Notes: generated by a model not told the origin, from the letters alone. Shown: positions 8,658-17,721, numbered from the stretch's first letter. The stretch is DNA of 64,000 nt from Sinosporangium siamense (GCF_016863435.1 NZ_BOOW01000034.1:1-64000); one strand, 5' to 3'. Program-made: numbers and translations.

Positions 8658-10167
8658 TGCCCCACTCCTCGGCGGCGTTGTCTTCAGGGTTGGTGTCGGG
8701 GTCGTCGTCGGCCGGGCTGCTGTGCGTCCACGGCATGCTGTCCGGCTCTGGGAACACCGGGGTCGGCCGCCAGCCGGGGTCGGGCAGGTAGTCCATGTGT
8801 TGCCCCAGCACGGGCACGGAGCCTTTCAGGGGGACGACGCCACGACCCATGCCGCCGGTGACCTCGACGAGGATCTGCGTCGATGCCCCGTCCGGGACCG
8901 AGGCGATGATCAGCGCCTTGTGGCTGTTCGGCATCGACGGGCTGATCAGGGTGACTCCGGGAGCCAGGCGAACTGGGTCGTAGGTGGTCACGGTGATCCG
9001 CGGCCGGGGGACGCGCCTATTCTTTGCGGTGGTGACCACCCGGTCGGGCTCGGCGCCGGTGACGACGCCGGCGAACGCCTCGCCCATGCTGCGCCGGTCG
9101 GCGAGGGCCAGCGGGTCATCGAAGGCCATGTCAGCCTCGAAATCGGCCTGGGCCCGCTCCAGTCGGCTCAGCCGCCGTGCTGCGCCGATCGCGCCGTCGT
9201 GTTTGCGCTGCGGCAGGCCGCCACCATCCTGATAGTCGGAGTAGGCGGTGAAGGAGGCGAGGTCGCGTTCGAACCGAGCGGCGGTGCGTGGCGCTTCCGG
9301 GACGGCACGCAACAGGGAGACCGCTGCCCACATTAGCCGCCAGGTGGGTTTGATCTGCTCGCCGATCAGCTCCCGCAGGTCAGCCTCAGCAGCGGCAGTC
9401 GCCGCGATGTCGCCGCGGGCATAGGTGTCATCGAACCGACGTATTGCCGGTGCGAGGTAGGTCTTGTCGAACTCCGGAGAGGTCGCGGGGCCCGCCGGCG
9501 GGCACACGGCCGGATTCTCGGCGTCGGCGATGGCCTGCGCGACGCTCAAGCCCTCGGGCGGGTCGATCCATCCCATGATCGAGGCAAGGTTCTGGTCCTC
9601 CATGGTGCTCTGCCCGGTGGCCCAGTGCTCGGCGAGCATCCCGGTGACCGGCAGCAGCATTGAAGTTCCGGCCTGCTCGGCGGTCTCGGCCAGGAACGTC
9701 AGCCACATTCCCAGCTGTGGCACCACCGGCGCCACCGGGTAGGGGCCCTCAGCCTTGCGGTACCGACACATCCGGCCGAGGTCGATCAGGGCTTTGATGC
9801 CGCCGGGGTTGGGGACCAGGATCTGGGGAGCGTCGGTGTACCGGGAGGTTGGGCCCTCAACGCGGGAAGCCACCTCGCGACGGTGCAGTCGGTGGGAGTC
9901 GATGTAGTTCATCACGATTCGGCCGAGATCGGCGGCGAACGCGAAACGCTGGTCTCGGTTGCGTGGCTGGGCGACGACCAGCAGCTTCGGGGCCGTCCGG
10001 GACGTCCCTGCCATCGCCGCCAGCGGGGCACCGGCCTCGCCCGCCATGGTCAACGGCACGATCACCAGCGGCTTGGCTGACAGACGCCGGTGTCGGAAGA
10101 CGGTGAGCGACACCGCCCGCATCTGCTCCATCGCCTCCAGGTGCGCCATCGCTGACACTCTGCTCAT
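8647..10167 (-). CDS. Unrecognised 506-aa protein of the helicase-nuclease unit
   Basis: I do not recognise this protein. It is soluble, without signal peptide or membrane segments. Visible traits are an alpha/beta N-terminal part (residues about 30-75, with LVIVPLTMAGE and LLVVAQPRNRD), a helical Trp-containing middle, a charged region with many Arg/Asp, a later beta-rich part (PRITVTTYDPVRLAPGVTLI), and an acidic disordered tail. The frame is open further upstream, but the ATG at 10167 overlaps the preceding stop in ATGA and is the natural start. It sits between nuclease and helicase genes with overlaps on both sides, so it very probably works in one complex with them. Confidence 0.75.
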   Translation of the reverse strand: MSRVSAMAHLEAMEQMRAVSLTVFRHRRLSAKPLVIVPLTMAGEAGAPLAAMAGTSRTAPKLLVVAQPRNRDQRFAFAADLGRIVMNYIDSHRLHRREVASRVEGPTSRYTDAPQILVPNPGGIKALIDLGRMCRYRKAEGPYPVAPVVPQLGMWLTFLAETAEQAGTSMLLPVTGMLAEHWATGQSTMEDQNLASIMGWIDPPEGLSVAQAIADAENPAVCPPAGPATSPEFDKTYLAPAIRRFDDTYARGDIAATAAAEADLRELIGEQIKPTWRLMWAAVSLLRAVPEAPRTAARFERDLASFTAYSDYQDGGGLPQRKHDGAIGAARRLSRLERAQADFEADMAFDDPLALADRRSMGEAFAGVVTGAEPDRVVTTAKNRRVPRPRITVTTYDPVRLAPGVTLISPSMPNSHKALIIASVPDGASTQILVEVTGGMGRGVVPLKGSVPVLGQHMDYLPDPGWRPTPVFPEPDSMPWTHSSPADDDPDTNPEDNAAEEWGNAD

Positions 10168-11420
10168 GCCGTAGCCCCCGCCCCGTCGGCCTGGCCCAAG
10201 ACCTCGGTGCGCAGGCGAGCGGCGTGCCGCAGCGCGGCGGCCATCTCGGCCTGGTCCGCGTCTGGTGTGAGCTCGCCGCGCGCCAGGCCCAGGGCCATGG
10301 TGGCGGTGTCGATTCCGCCGAGCTGCTCGCGCACCGCAGAACCGAGTACATCCAGCGACGCGCATGCGCGAGCACGGGACCGGCAGAAGAAGGCCATCTC
10401 GCAGTGGCTCAAGCAGTCCGGGCGATACAGCGCAGGCACCTGATCCAAGGCCTCGGCGAGTTCTTCGGCCGGGCGCAGCGCCCGGCCGGACTTATCGATG
10501 GCGAGGTCGAAGGTGAGGTCTTCGGGTAGCAGAGACACCAGGTCGCCGATGTGCTCGATCCGGGTCAGCTGGCGGGTCAGCGTGGCGACCTGCTTACGGG
10601 CGTCGACGAACGCCGCGGTGGGGCTGTTGGTGAAGTCCTTGGGCGCGACGAGCAGCATCGTGTCGGACACGGCGTCCGGGCCGATCCCGGCATCCGCCAG
10701 CATCGCGCGCAACGCGATGACATAGGCGCTGGCCTGCGTCGTCGCCGCCTTGACCTGGGCCGCGTCGGCCCGGCCGTCGATGATCGGGAAGCTCTTGATC
10801 TCCACGACGTGGAACCGGTCTTCGATGCGGAACGCCACCAGGTCCGGCTCGAGGAACACCGTGTGCCCGCCGACCTGCAGACGCAGCATGGGGTGGTCAT
10901 ACAGCGTTCCGGGAGATTTCCCGAGAGCCGTGTTCACCAGCAACTGCCGGGTGCGGGAGTGACGAACTTCGGGGCTGGCGTTACCGCCGACGTCGTTCAG
11001 GTCCTGATACGCCACCTCCGGCAGCGTCAGTTTCAAGGTTTCGCGCAGCACGCGGATCAGCTCCGCGCAGCCGTTCGCCTTAACCAACGCTTCGAATACG
11101 TTGCCACGGGCGATAGCGAAGGGGGACTGGCCGAACGGCGTCGGGAAGCCGGCATGCGCGGCGATTGCGGCCTTGTCGGAGCCGGAGGCATCCAGAACGG
11201 CCCGAAGCGTACAGCGGGGGTTGTTCTCCAACGCGGCCAAAGACCGGGCGCTGTAGGTCAGGCGCGGTGCGGAGCCGCGTAGCCCGTCGAGACGTTCGTC
11301 GACTGCTGCTTTCACGGTGTCGGGATCCTTGAAGGGGACGAAGGGATCGCTGGCGGGGTCAAGCTTCGGCTTGGTGTTTGCTGACGTTACCCAGCGGCGC
11401 GCCGAACAGCTGCTGGGCAT
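10164..11420 (-). CDS. RecB/Cas4-type PD-(D/E)XK nuclease with probable Fe-S cluster cysteines
   Basis: The 418-aa protein has the ordered elements of Cas4/AddB-like nucleases: a first cysteine at 70 (NNPRC), a G-x-x-x-E element RGNVFEALV at 105-113, catalytic EPD at 191-193, EIK at 207-209, QASAY (QxxxY) at 229-233, and a cysteine group at 336, 340, 346 and 353. This fits an iron-sulfur-stabilised RecB-family exonuclease, though the metal cluster is inferred. The ATG at 11420 lies 62 bp inside the upstream gene; an in-frame GTG at 11315 is an alternative start. It ends in an ATGA overlap with the next gene. Confidence 0.8.
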   Translation of the reverse strand: MPSSCSARRWVTSANTKPKLDPASDPFVPFKDPDTVKAAVDERLDGLRGSAPRLTYSARSLAALENNPRCTLRAVLDASGSDKAAIAAHAGFPTPFGQSPFAIARGNVFEALVKANGCAELIRVLRETLKLTLPEVAYQDLNDVGGNASPEVRHSRTRQLLVNTALGKSPGTLYDHPMLRLQVGGHTVFLEPDLVAFRIEDRFHVVEIKSFPIIDGRADAAQVKAATTQASAYVIALRAMLADAGIGPDAVSDTMLLVAPKDFTNSPTAAFVDARKQVATLTRQLTRIEHIGDLVSLLPEDLTFDLAIDKSGRALRPAEELAEALDQVPALYRPDCLSHCEMAFFCRSRARACASLDVLGSAVREQLGGIDTATMALGLARGELTPDADQAEMAAALRHAARLRTEVLGQADGAGATA

Positions 11421-12192
11421 CGGTGAACCGGTGTGCGCGCCGGGCTGCCGCCGCGCGGTCGGCGCGGTCGGTGTCTATGTGCACCTGCAGTTCCGCACCC
11501 GCGGCGTCCATCACCTGCCGCGGGTCTACGGGGTGCTCGTGGCTGGCCGGGCCCGTCGGCGCCGCATCAGGGATACTCGCCGCGAAACGCCACAGTAGCC
11601 GCAGCGCCGCCGGGCTGGGTCCGGTTTGACTGGACCCGGCCACAGCCTGCACCGCCTCGGCCACGCGGATCGCACTGGAGAGGTAGTCGACGCGAGGTGA
11701 CAGCGGGCCGATAATGCGTTGCTCCAGTGCCCAGGTGCTGACTGTGATGAGCGCGCGCATCGGGGACAGCAGGTCATACGCAAGTGCAGGACACAGGTAG
11801 TAGGGCCGCGAGCCGGGGGTCGCCCGATAGGAGCGCTCCTCGTCCCGGCGCAGGCTGGAAAGTTTGGCAGCAGTCAACTCACCGACGAAGAACGCCTCAT
11901 GCACGCTGACGATCAGCTTCGGCGCCGCCGGCACACCGAGGAGCATCAACACCCGGTGCACGTGTTCCCGGGCCGGCAGCATCGCCCCCCCCATTCTCAG
12001 CGCGGGTGCCGACGGTGGCGCATGCGTCTCCGCTGGAGCGTCATCGGTGTCGACGAGGGCGTCCCAGGCCCGTTCAGCGCGGCGGAGTTGGGCGCGCAGC
12101 TCCGCGGTACGCTCAGCGTCCCCGGTCGCATCACGGATGGCGCGGCGCAGCTGGTTGATGCGCGTTTCTAGTGCGTCCAACGGATCACTCAT
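11359..12192 (-). CDS. Unrecognised 277-aa protein, N-terminal coiled coil and possible winged helix; first gene of the helicase-nuclease unit
   Basis: I do not recognise this family. Residues about 1-45 form a charged Leu/Arg/Glu coiled coil (DALETRINQLRRAI). After a Pro/Ala linker, residues about 70-125 resemble a winged-helix fold ending in a wing-like RPYYLCPAL; the rest is helical. The ATG at 12192 is used; an in-frame ATG lies four codons upstream. No strong Shine-Dalgarno is present. It is the promoter-proximal gene, its 3' end overlaps the nuclease gene, and it diverges from sbcD. Inference: a DNA-sensing or structural subunit, or a regulator of the unit. Confidence 0.7.
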   Translation of the reverse strand: MSDPLDALETRINQLRRAIRDATGDAERTAELRAQLRRAERAWDALVDTDDAPAETHAPPSAPALRMGGAMLPAREHVHRVLMLLGVPAAPKLIVSVHEAFFVGELTAAKLSSLRRDEERSYRATPGSRPYYLCPALAYDLLSPMRALITVSTWALEQRIIGPLSPRVDYLSSAIRVAEAVQAVAGSSQTGPSPAALRLLWRFAASIPDAAPTGPASHEHPVDPRQVMDAAGAELQVHIDTDRADRAAAARRAHRFTDAQQLFGAPLGNVSKHQAEA

Positions 12193-12326
12193 GGACCACA
12201 CCATACCAGTCTTCCCGAGTCTTCCAGACTTTCCCCTGGTCTTGGTGTACGGTCGTCTTCAACATCCTTCCGACCGCGTCGTCGCCGCCAGCGGCGATCC
12301 CGCGGATCTTCCCCTGGAGGCATCCC
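12193..12326. promoter_or_regulatory. Divergent promoter region between the helicase-nuclease unit and sbcDC
   Basis: This 134-bp gap serves both directions. It is rich in GTCTTCC-type repeats (GTCTTCC occurs twice within about 15 bp near 12210-12226) and is pyrimidine-skewed on the plus strand. A clear sigma-70 promoter could not be fixed by eye. A shared regulatory region suggests that the two units are co-controlled. Confidence 0.45.
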
Positions 12327-13643
12327 GTGACGGGACGCGTATTCCACACCTCCGACTGGCACCTGGGCCGCCAGATCGGCCGCCACCGACGCGACGCCGA
12401 ATTCGACGCCGTCCTGGCCGAGATCGTTGAAATTGCCGCCGATTTCCGGCCCGACCTCATCGTGCACAGCGGAGACCTATTCGACAGCTCCCGGCCAGGG
12501 CTGGACGACATCGTTCGCGCTGCGCAGACGCTTCGCCGCCTCGAACAGGTCGCCCCGGTCGTCGTCGTCGCCGGCAACCACGACACGCGCAACGTGCTGA
12601 CGTTCCTGGAGTTCATCCTGAACGACATGGGCAGACAGGACAGAACGCAGGCGCGGGTCCGCTTCGCCACCGACGCCCGCCCCGACGGGCTTCTCATCGC
12701 TGAATACCCCGCTGCCGACGGGGAGTCGACCATCCGGATCGGCGCGCTGCCGTACCTGCACCCCAACCGGTTCGCCTACGACTTTGCCGACCCGGCGACT
12801 GCGACCGCGGCCTACGCCGAGCGGATGCGCGCCGTCCAGGCCGACGTCCACCAGCGCCTGACCTCGGGCGCCAGGCCGGACCACCTTCTGGTCTTCGCCG
12901 CCCACCTGTTCGTCGAAGGCGCCGTCCCGTCGCGTTCGGAGAAGCCGATAAGCATCGCAGACGACTACGCCGTCGTAGCGGGCGCCCTACCAGGCGTCGT
13001 TTACGGCGCTCTGGGCCACATCCACAAACCTCAAGCGATCACCAGCGCCCCCTTCCCTGCCTATTACGCTGGCAGCCCACTGCAGCTGGACTTCGGCGAG
13101 ATCAACGACACCAAGAGCGTGGTGCTGGCCGAGATCGCGCCGGGCCGCGAACCCCGCATCACCACCGAGCCGCTGACGTCGGGCCGCCGCCTGGTCAAAC
13201 TCGAGGGCACGTTGGACGAGATCGCACAACGCGCCGGCCGCGTCGGCGACGCCTGGGTGAAAGCCGTGGTGAAGGCTGAAGCCTCCAACCCGCATCTGGG
13301 CGAGACCCTGCAGAAGATGCTTCCGGAAGCGACGCTCGTCATCATCGACGAGATCCGCCCCGGAGCGGCGAACCGCGTGCTAGATCGCAGCGCGGCTGCC
13401 GAAGAACTGCCCGGCGTCGACGAGCTTCTCCGCTCGTACCTGGACGACCGAGGCACCAGCGGCGTCGGCCTCGATCGTGTCATGGCCGCCTTCGGCGCCT
13501 TGTGCGACGAGCCGGACCCGGAGGCTCCCTCCCCGTGCTGTGAGGAGACGCTGCTGTCTGCGGCCATCGCCGGCTCCGGTCTGGACGGGATCGACCGGTC
13601 CGGCCTACTCACCGCGATCCCCTCGCCGGAGGGCGTGCGATGA
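12327..13643 (+). CDS. sbcD: Exonuclease SbcCD subunit D (metallophosphoesterase)
   Basis: The 438-aa Mre11-type nuclease has all the calcineurin-like metal motifs in order: SDWHLG near the N-terminus, HSGDLFD, GNHD, a later AAHLFVEG and GHIHKP. The frame is open further upstream, but the GTG at 12327 begins exactly at the conserved first strand (VFHTSDWH) and is preceded by GGAGG six bases away. It overlaps sbcC by four bases (ATGA), so the two are co-translated. It forms a complex with SbcC that trims hairpins and protein-blocked DNA ends. Its place between two defence-like units suggests an accessory copy, although the chromosomal copy cannot be excluded. Confidence 0.92.
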   Translation: MTGRVFHTSDWHLGRQIGRHRRDAEFDAVLAEIVEIAADFRPDLIVHSGDLFDSSRPGLDDIVRAAQTLRRLEQVAPVVVVAGNHDTRNVLTFLEFILNDMGRQDRTQARVRFATDARPDGLLIAEYPAADGESTIRIGALPYLHPNRFAYDFADPATATAAYAERMRAVQADVHQRLTSGARPDHLLVFAAHLFVEGAVPSRSEKPISIADDYAVVAGALPGVVYGALGHIHKPQAITSAPFPAYYAGSPLQLDFGEINDTKSVVLAEIAPGREPRITTEPLTSGRRLVKLEGTLDEIAQRAGRVGDAWVKAVVKAEASNPHLGETLQKMLPEATLVIIDEIRPGAANRVLDRSAAAEELPGVDELLRSYLDDRGTSGVGLDRVMAAFGALCDEPDPEAPSPCCEETLLSAAIAGSGLDGIDRSGLLTAIPSPEGVR

Positions 13644-16600
13644 AGCCTTTGACGCTGTCGCTGACCGGGTTCCGCAGCTATCCCAACCCGGTCACCGTAG
13701 CCTTCACCGGCAAGACCCTAATCGCCGCGCTCGGCGACACAGGCGCCGGCAAGAGCAGCCTGCTAGAGGCCATTACGTTCGCCTTGTTCGGCAGGAGCTC
13801 CTGGGACGGCAAGGCGTCCCGCCAGCTCATCGCCGACGGTACGTCGGCCATGAGCGTCGAGCTGCTCTTCCTGCACAACGACGAGCGGTGGCAGGTGCAC
13901 CGCACGAGCCACGCCACCAACCCCAACGCTGGCCGGCACCACCTGAAGAACATGGACACCGGCGAAGAAGCCGACGGCGCCACCAGCGTCAATATGCGTA
14001 TCAAGACCCTGCTGCATATGAACGACGAGACGTTCCTGCGCGCCGCACTGCTTCCGCAAGGCCGCTTCGACCGGCTGCTGGTCGCCACCATGAGGGACCG
14101 CTCCAAACTACTCCGTGAGCTGTTCGGCGCCGACTCCCTGGAGACCGTCCGCGCTCAAGCCGACCGCCAGCTGCACTCCGTCGAGCAGCTATTGGCCGTG
14201 GCCACGGTAAAGCGGGACACCATGCCGGCCGACCCCGAGCAGACCGCGAACGACGCCTGCCTCGCCGCCGAAACCGCCGAGGCGATCGCTGGCCGCCTGG
14301 AGAGCACCATCACCGCCGTCAAGGCGTTGCAGAACCAGGCCTCTCAGGCCGAAACCGCTGCCGCAGCGGCACGCACGCAGGCACAGACCCTATCGACGCT
14401 CGCCACCACCGACGCCGACGCGGTCCTGGCCCGGCTCGAGCCCATTACTGCTCAAATCGCCGACCGACGCAATGATCTGGACCGCCGCGCCAGCGCCGCC
14501 GTTGCCACCGAAAGCGACCTCACCTCAGCCATCGGGGGCGCGGACCGCGATGGCGAAGGACTCGCTGCGCTCGGCCAGGCGGCAGCGTTGCTGGAAACCC
14601 TCGCCGCCCGCACCGAGGAACAGCGGACAGAACACGACCGGCTGACTGCGACCGCCGACCAGCTTGCCGCCGAAGCCGCCGACATCACCGATGCCCAGAG
14701 GGAACTTGCGGTCCGTGCCACCCGTGCCGACCCCCTCACTACCGCCGCTGCGGCCGCAGCCGACCTCAGCGCGAAGGTCCGCACTCGCGTATCGGCAACC
14801 CGCGAGGCGGTAACAGCAACGGCAACCGCGGCCCGGCAGGTCGCCGATGCTACGCAGGCCCAAACGACCGCGGAACAGAAGCGGGATGAACTCCAGGTTC
14901 GCATCGCACCGGCCGAACAACAGGCCGAGGACGCCCAAAAAGAGCTCACCGCCGCGCAGACGCTCCTGGAATCCTTGCGCTCACGCGACCGCGTCGCCGA
15001 GTTCGCTGCTGAACTGCACCCCGGCGACGACTGCCCAGTGTGCCAGAGGGCCGTTCCCGACGACTTCGAACCCGTGAGCAAGGCCGGCACCGCCGCCATC
15101 AGAAAGGCGAACGCGGACCTGCGCACCGCCCAGGAACTGCTGGTGGACGCCAACACCCGAGTCGCCGAGGCTAAGGCTGCACTGGCAGCTGCCGAGACCA
15201 GTGTCAAGGAACGTGAAACTGCACGCCGAAAGGCTGCCTCCCGCGCTGCGCAGGCCGCCGACACCGCCGACACGATGCTGCAGGAACTCTCCTCGTCGGC
15301 GAGTGACGCCGTGCCAGGCGCCCAATTCGACACGGTTGCTGCCCAGGCGACCCTCCAACACGCCATCGCGGTACTGACCACCGCTCCCGCCGACGACGCG
15401 GCAGCATCGGAACTCGCCGCGCCGATCACCACCGCGCTGTTCGAGTACGAACAGGTCGCCGCCAGTCACGCCGAACAGCTGCACAGCAAAGCTGCCGGCT
15501 ACACCGCCACTATCGCCGCCGACGGCAAAGCCCTGGACCAACGCAAGGCGGCCTACGAACGAGGACTGGCCGACAATGACGCCGCCAATAAGCGGCACAC
15601 GGCCGCAACCGCCAGACTGGCCGCCGCCGTTGGTTCCTTGCCTTCGCGCTTCAGACAAGTGCTGCCCGCCGAATGGCTCGCCATCACCGCAGCCGAGGCG
15701 AATGCCGCGGCCGCTCAGGTCAACGCCCGCATGGCCGAAGTCCAGAAGCTTATCGACGATCGGGAACGAGCCCGCGCTGAGGCAGCCGAGGTGAGCAGAC
15801 TGCAGCGCGACCTCGAGCGGGAAGCGGCGGCCGCAGTCGATCGTCCGCTGGGCCAACTGCGTGCCTCCCTCGAGGTCTGGTCTCAAGCCGCCCAGCAGGC
15901 CGCCTCCCGGCTGAACGACGGCCAGGCCGCAGACATCGAGGTGCCCCGCGTTGACACCGATGCCGCCGACATCGGGGAGCTGAGATCGGTTGCCGCGGCC
16001 CTGTCGACGTCCACCGCCGCACTGGACCGTGAACTGCACGCTGACGCGGCCCGGTGCGCTTCGCGCGAAGCCGACGCCGTCGCCGCTCTCGGCGAGTACG
16101 CCAAGGAACTCTCCGACATCGAAGGTTTGGACACCTCGATCGATCTGACAACCCCGGACGCGCTAATCACCCTGGCGACCGCCGCCGGCCACGCGAAGCG
16201 CGAGGCCGCCGGCCGGCGCAAGGAACAACAGACCGCGCAAGAACAGATCAGACCGGCTGCCGACCTGGACTTCGCCATCACCGCCGGACAGACAAGGCTG
16301 GACACGTTGAGCGTGCTGCGCCGGGAGCTCGTCGACGCCAAGTTCCTTGGGCACCTGACCACGCTGCGGACCCGCGCTCTGCTCGGCGTTGCCAGCGACC
16401 TGCTCGGGCAGATGTCCGACGACCGGTTCGGCTTCGCCGAGACCTTCGACATCATCAGCCGAGGCTCCGGGGTGGAACACCATCCCAACCGGCTCTCCGG
16501 CGGAGAGAAGTTCCTCGCCTCGCTCGCCCTCGCGCTGGCTCTGGCCGAGATGCATTCCCGCGGCGGTACGCGCCTTGGTTCGCTGTTCCTCGACGAAGGC

Positions 16601-16837
16601 TTCGCGGCGCTGGATACCACCACCCTCGAGGCGGCGCTGGAAGTGCTCCGGGCACAAGCCGGGGGTGACCGTCTGGTCATGGTGATCAGCCACCTGCACG
16701 CTATCGCCGAAGCCGTCGACGACGTGTTGTGGGTGGAGAGGACCCCTGCAGGATCCTCGGCGCGCTGGCTGACCCAGGAGGAACGCGACGAGTTGGTGCA
16801 GGCGAATCTGGCCAGCGGGCTGCAAACGCTGGCATGA
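13640..16837 (+). CDS. sbcC: Exonuclease SbcCD subunit C (Rad50-like ATPase)
   Basis: The 1065-aa Rad50-type ATPase has Walker A GDTGAGKS at 32-39, two long Ala/Glu/Arg/Gln-rich coiled coils, a zinc hook CPVC at 465-468, ABC signature LSGGE at 952-956 and Walker B LFLDEGF with Asp985/Glu986. The length and layout are normal for actinobacterial SbcC. The start overlaps the sbcD stop in ATGA. A large hairpin follows directly after the stop. The zinc hook distinguishes it from the Wadjet SMC protein nearby. Confidence 0.94.
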   Translation: MKPLTLSLTGFRSYPNPVTVAFTGKTLIAALGDTGAGKSSLLEAITFALFGRSSWDGKASRQLIADGTSAMSVELLFLHNDERWQVHRTSHATNPNAGRHHLKNMDTGEEADGATSVNMRIKTLLHMNDETFLRAALLPQGRFDRLLVATMRDRSKLLRELFGADSLETVRAQADRQLHSVEQLLAVATVKRDTMPADPEQTANDACLAAETAEAIAGRLESTITAVKALQNQASQAETAAAAARTQAQTLSTLATTDADAVLARLEPITAQIADRRNDLDRRASAAVATESDLTSAIGGADRDGEGLAALGQAAALLETLAARTEEQRTEHDRLTATADQLAAEAADITDAQRELAVRATRADPLTTAAAAAADLSAKVRTRVSATREAVTATATAARQVADATQAQTTAEQKRDELQVRIAPAEQQAEDAQKELTAAQTLLESLRSRDRVAEFAAELHPGDDCPVCQRAVPDDFEPVSKAGTAAIRKANADLRTAQELLVDANTRVAEAKAALAAAETSVKERETARRKAASRAAQAADTADTMLQELSSSASDAVPGAQFDTVAAQATLQHAIAVLTTAPADDAAASELAAPITTALFEYEQVAASHAEQLHSKAAGYTATIAADGKALDQRKAAYERGLADNDAANKRHTAATARLAAAVGSLPSRFRQVLPAEWLAITAAEANAAAAQVNARMAEVQKLIDDRERARAEAAEVSRLQRDLEREAAAAVDRPLGQLRASLEVWSQAAQQAASRLNDGQAADIEVPRVDTDAADIGELRSVAAALSTSTAALDRELHADAARCASREADAVAALGEYAKELSDIEGLDTSIDLTTPDALITLATAAGHAKREAAGRRKEQQTAQEQIRPAADLDFAITAGQTRLDTLSVLRRELVDAKFLGHLTTLRTRALLGVASDLLGQMSDDRFGFAETFDIISRGSGVEHHPNRLSGGEKFLASLALALALAEMHSRGGTRLGSLFLDEGFAALDTTTLEAALEVLRAQAGGDRLVMVISHLHAIAEAVDDVLWVERTPAGSSARWLTQEERDELVQANLASGLQTLA

Positions 16838-16915
16838 CGCAGAGAGCATCCCGTGTGCCTCTACTTGGCCCCAAGACCGCAGCGGACGATGGCACACGGG
16901 ATGCAACTCTCTGCG
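16838..16915 (+). terminator. Long interrupted inverted repeat after sbcC
   Basis: The sequence starting at the base after the sbcC stop pairs with 16891-16915. An outer 8-bp arm (CGCAGAGA with TCTCTGCG) and an inner 14-bp arm (GCATCCCGTGTGCC with GGCACACGGGATGC) are separated by a 3-base bulge, with a 31-base loop. There is no T-tract. It probably ends the sbcDC transcript; an insertion-element end is another possibility. Confidence 0.6.
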
Positions 16916-17367
16916 CGCACACTCCTGCATTCCTCGCCGGAGCCGCACGGCACACGCACTCTGAGAGCGGCCGGCAACCTGTCTGCCAGCCTCGGCGGTA
17001 GCCCGATTACCGACAGCGACCGGGGTCGACGTCGCAGACGGTAATCGGATTCGGGAAGATCGACGATCTCGCCTCTTGCAAGTAGTCGCCAGTACGGCCC
17101 GCTCGTCGACGAACTCGCCGTCGCGCCGGTGCTCGGTGGGTGGGACCACGATCGCGAGGACGAGCGTGTCGCTGCCCACGTTGCGGCCGAGTCAGAAGAC
17201 CAGCCCTTCGTTGGACCGGTGCTCACCACTGCTGGCCCTGCAGCGCGGACCTGGTCGGGGCTCCATCGGACTTTTTGACCTGTGATTATTTGCTATGGCT
17301 TTCGGCGTTGTGTTTTAACGTGGCGTTCCGGGTAGCGCCTTAGAGCGTATCGGCGAGCAATTGATGT
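16916..17367. other. Gene-poor stretch with a possible decayed minus-strand frame
   Basis: No intact gene is supported here. On the minus strand, about 17195 to 16940, a frame reading VPPTEHRRDGEFVDER shifts by one base into YWRLLARGEIVDLPESDYRL, which together look like one protein broken by a frameshift. The family is not recognised. The 3' part near 17270-17360 is AT-rich and has no recognisable content. Confidence 0.3.
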
Positions 17368-17721
17368 TTGAACCGGTCAGCGCGATTTCGGGCGGTGTGT
17401 TGCGCGGCCCGACTCGCCTTTAGGAGCAGGCACGCGCACTACGTCGGCCAGGAGGTCACCGTCGCAGTGGGCCATGAAACCGGCGAGGACACAGCTCAAC
17501 GAGTTCGGGACCTGCTCGGCCACTACGACCCCTCCCGCGCTCGCTCCGACACGATCCGCGGCCACTTCGGTGTGGACAGCGCCGCCATCGCGGCGGCAGA
17601 AGGCCGGTTCATCGACAACCTCATCCACACCAGCGACGACGCCGCAGGCGCGGCACGCGAGTTCGCGGTGTGGTTCGGGCCGGCGCACCTGCCCGCACTC
17701 CGCCTCCAGGAGGTCCGATGA
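17368..17721 (+). CDS. Nucleoside-diphosphate-kinase-like protein, N-terminus short or truncated
   Basis: The C-terminal 80 residues match the NDK fold: RVRDLLGHYDPSRAR, then TIRGHFGVD, then NLIHTSDD with the His equivalent to the phospho-accepting residue, then AAREFAVWF. The usual N-terminal strand and Lys-rich start (KPDGV) are missing, and the first 30 residues look non-native, so either the gene is N-terminally truncated or the true start is about GTG 17468. NDK transfers phosphate among nucleotides. The stop overlaps the ATG of the next reading frame (CGATGA), so it is the first gene of an operon with a radical SAM protein and a DEDDh exonuclease. Confidence 0.6.
   Translation: MNRSARFRAVCCAARLAFRSRHAHYVGQEVTVAVGHETGEDTAQRVRDLLGHYDPSRARSDTIRGHFGVDSAAIAAAEGRFIDNLIHTSDDAAGAAREFAVWFGPAHLPALRLQEVR

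Noticed and set aside
7311-12192. Assignment to Mokosh, Shango or AddAB
   Set aside because: No PLD domain, no TerB-like protein and no fused helicase-nuclease chain; gene content and sizes differ.
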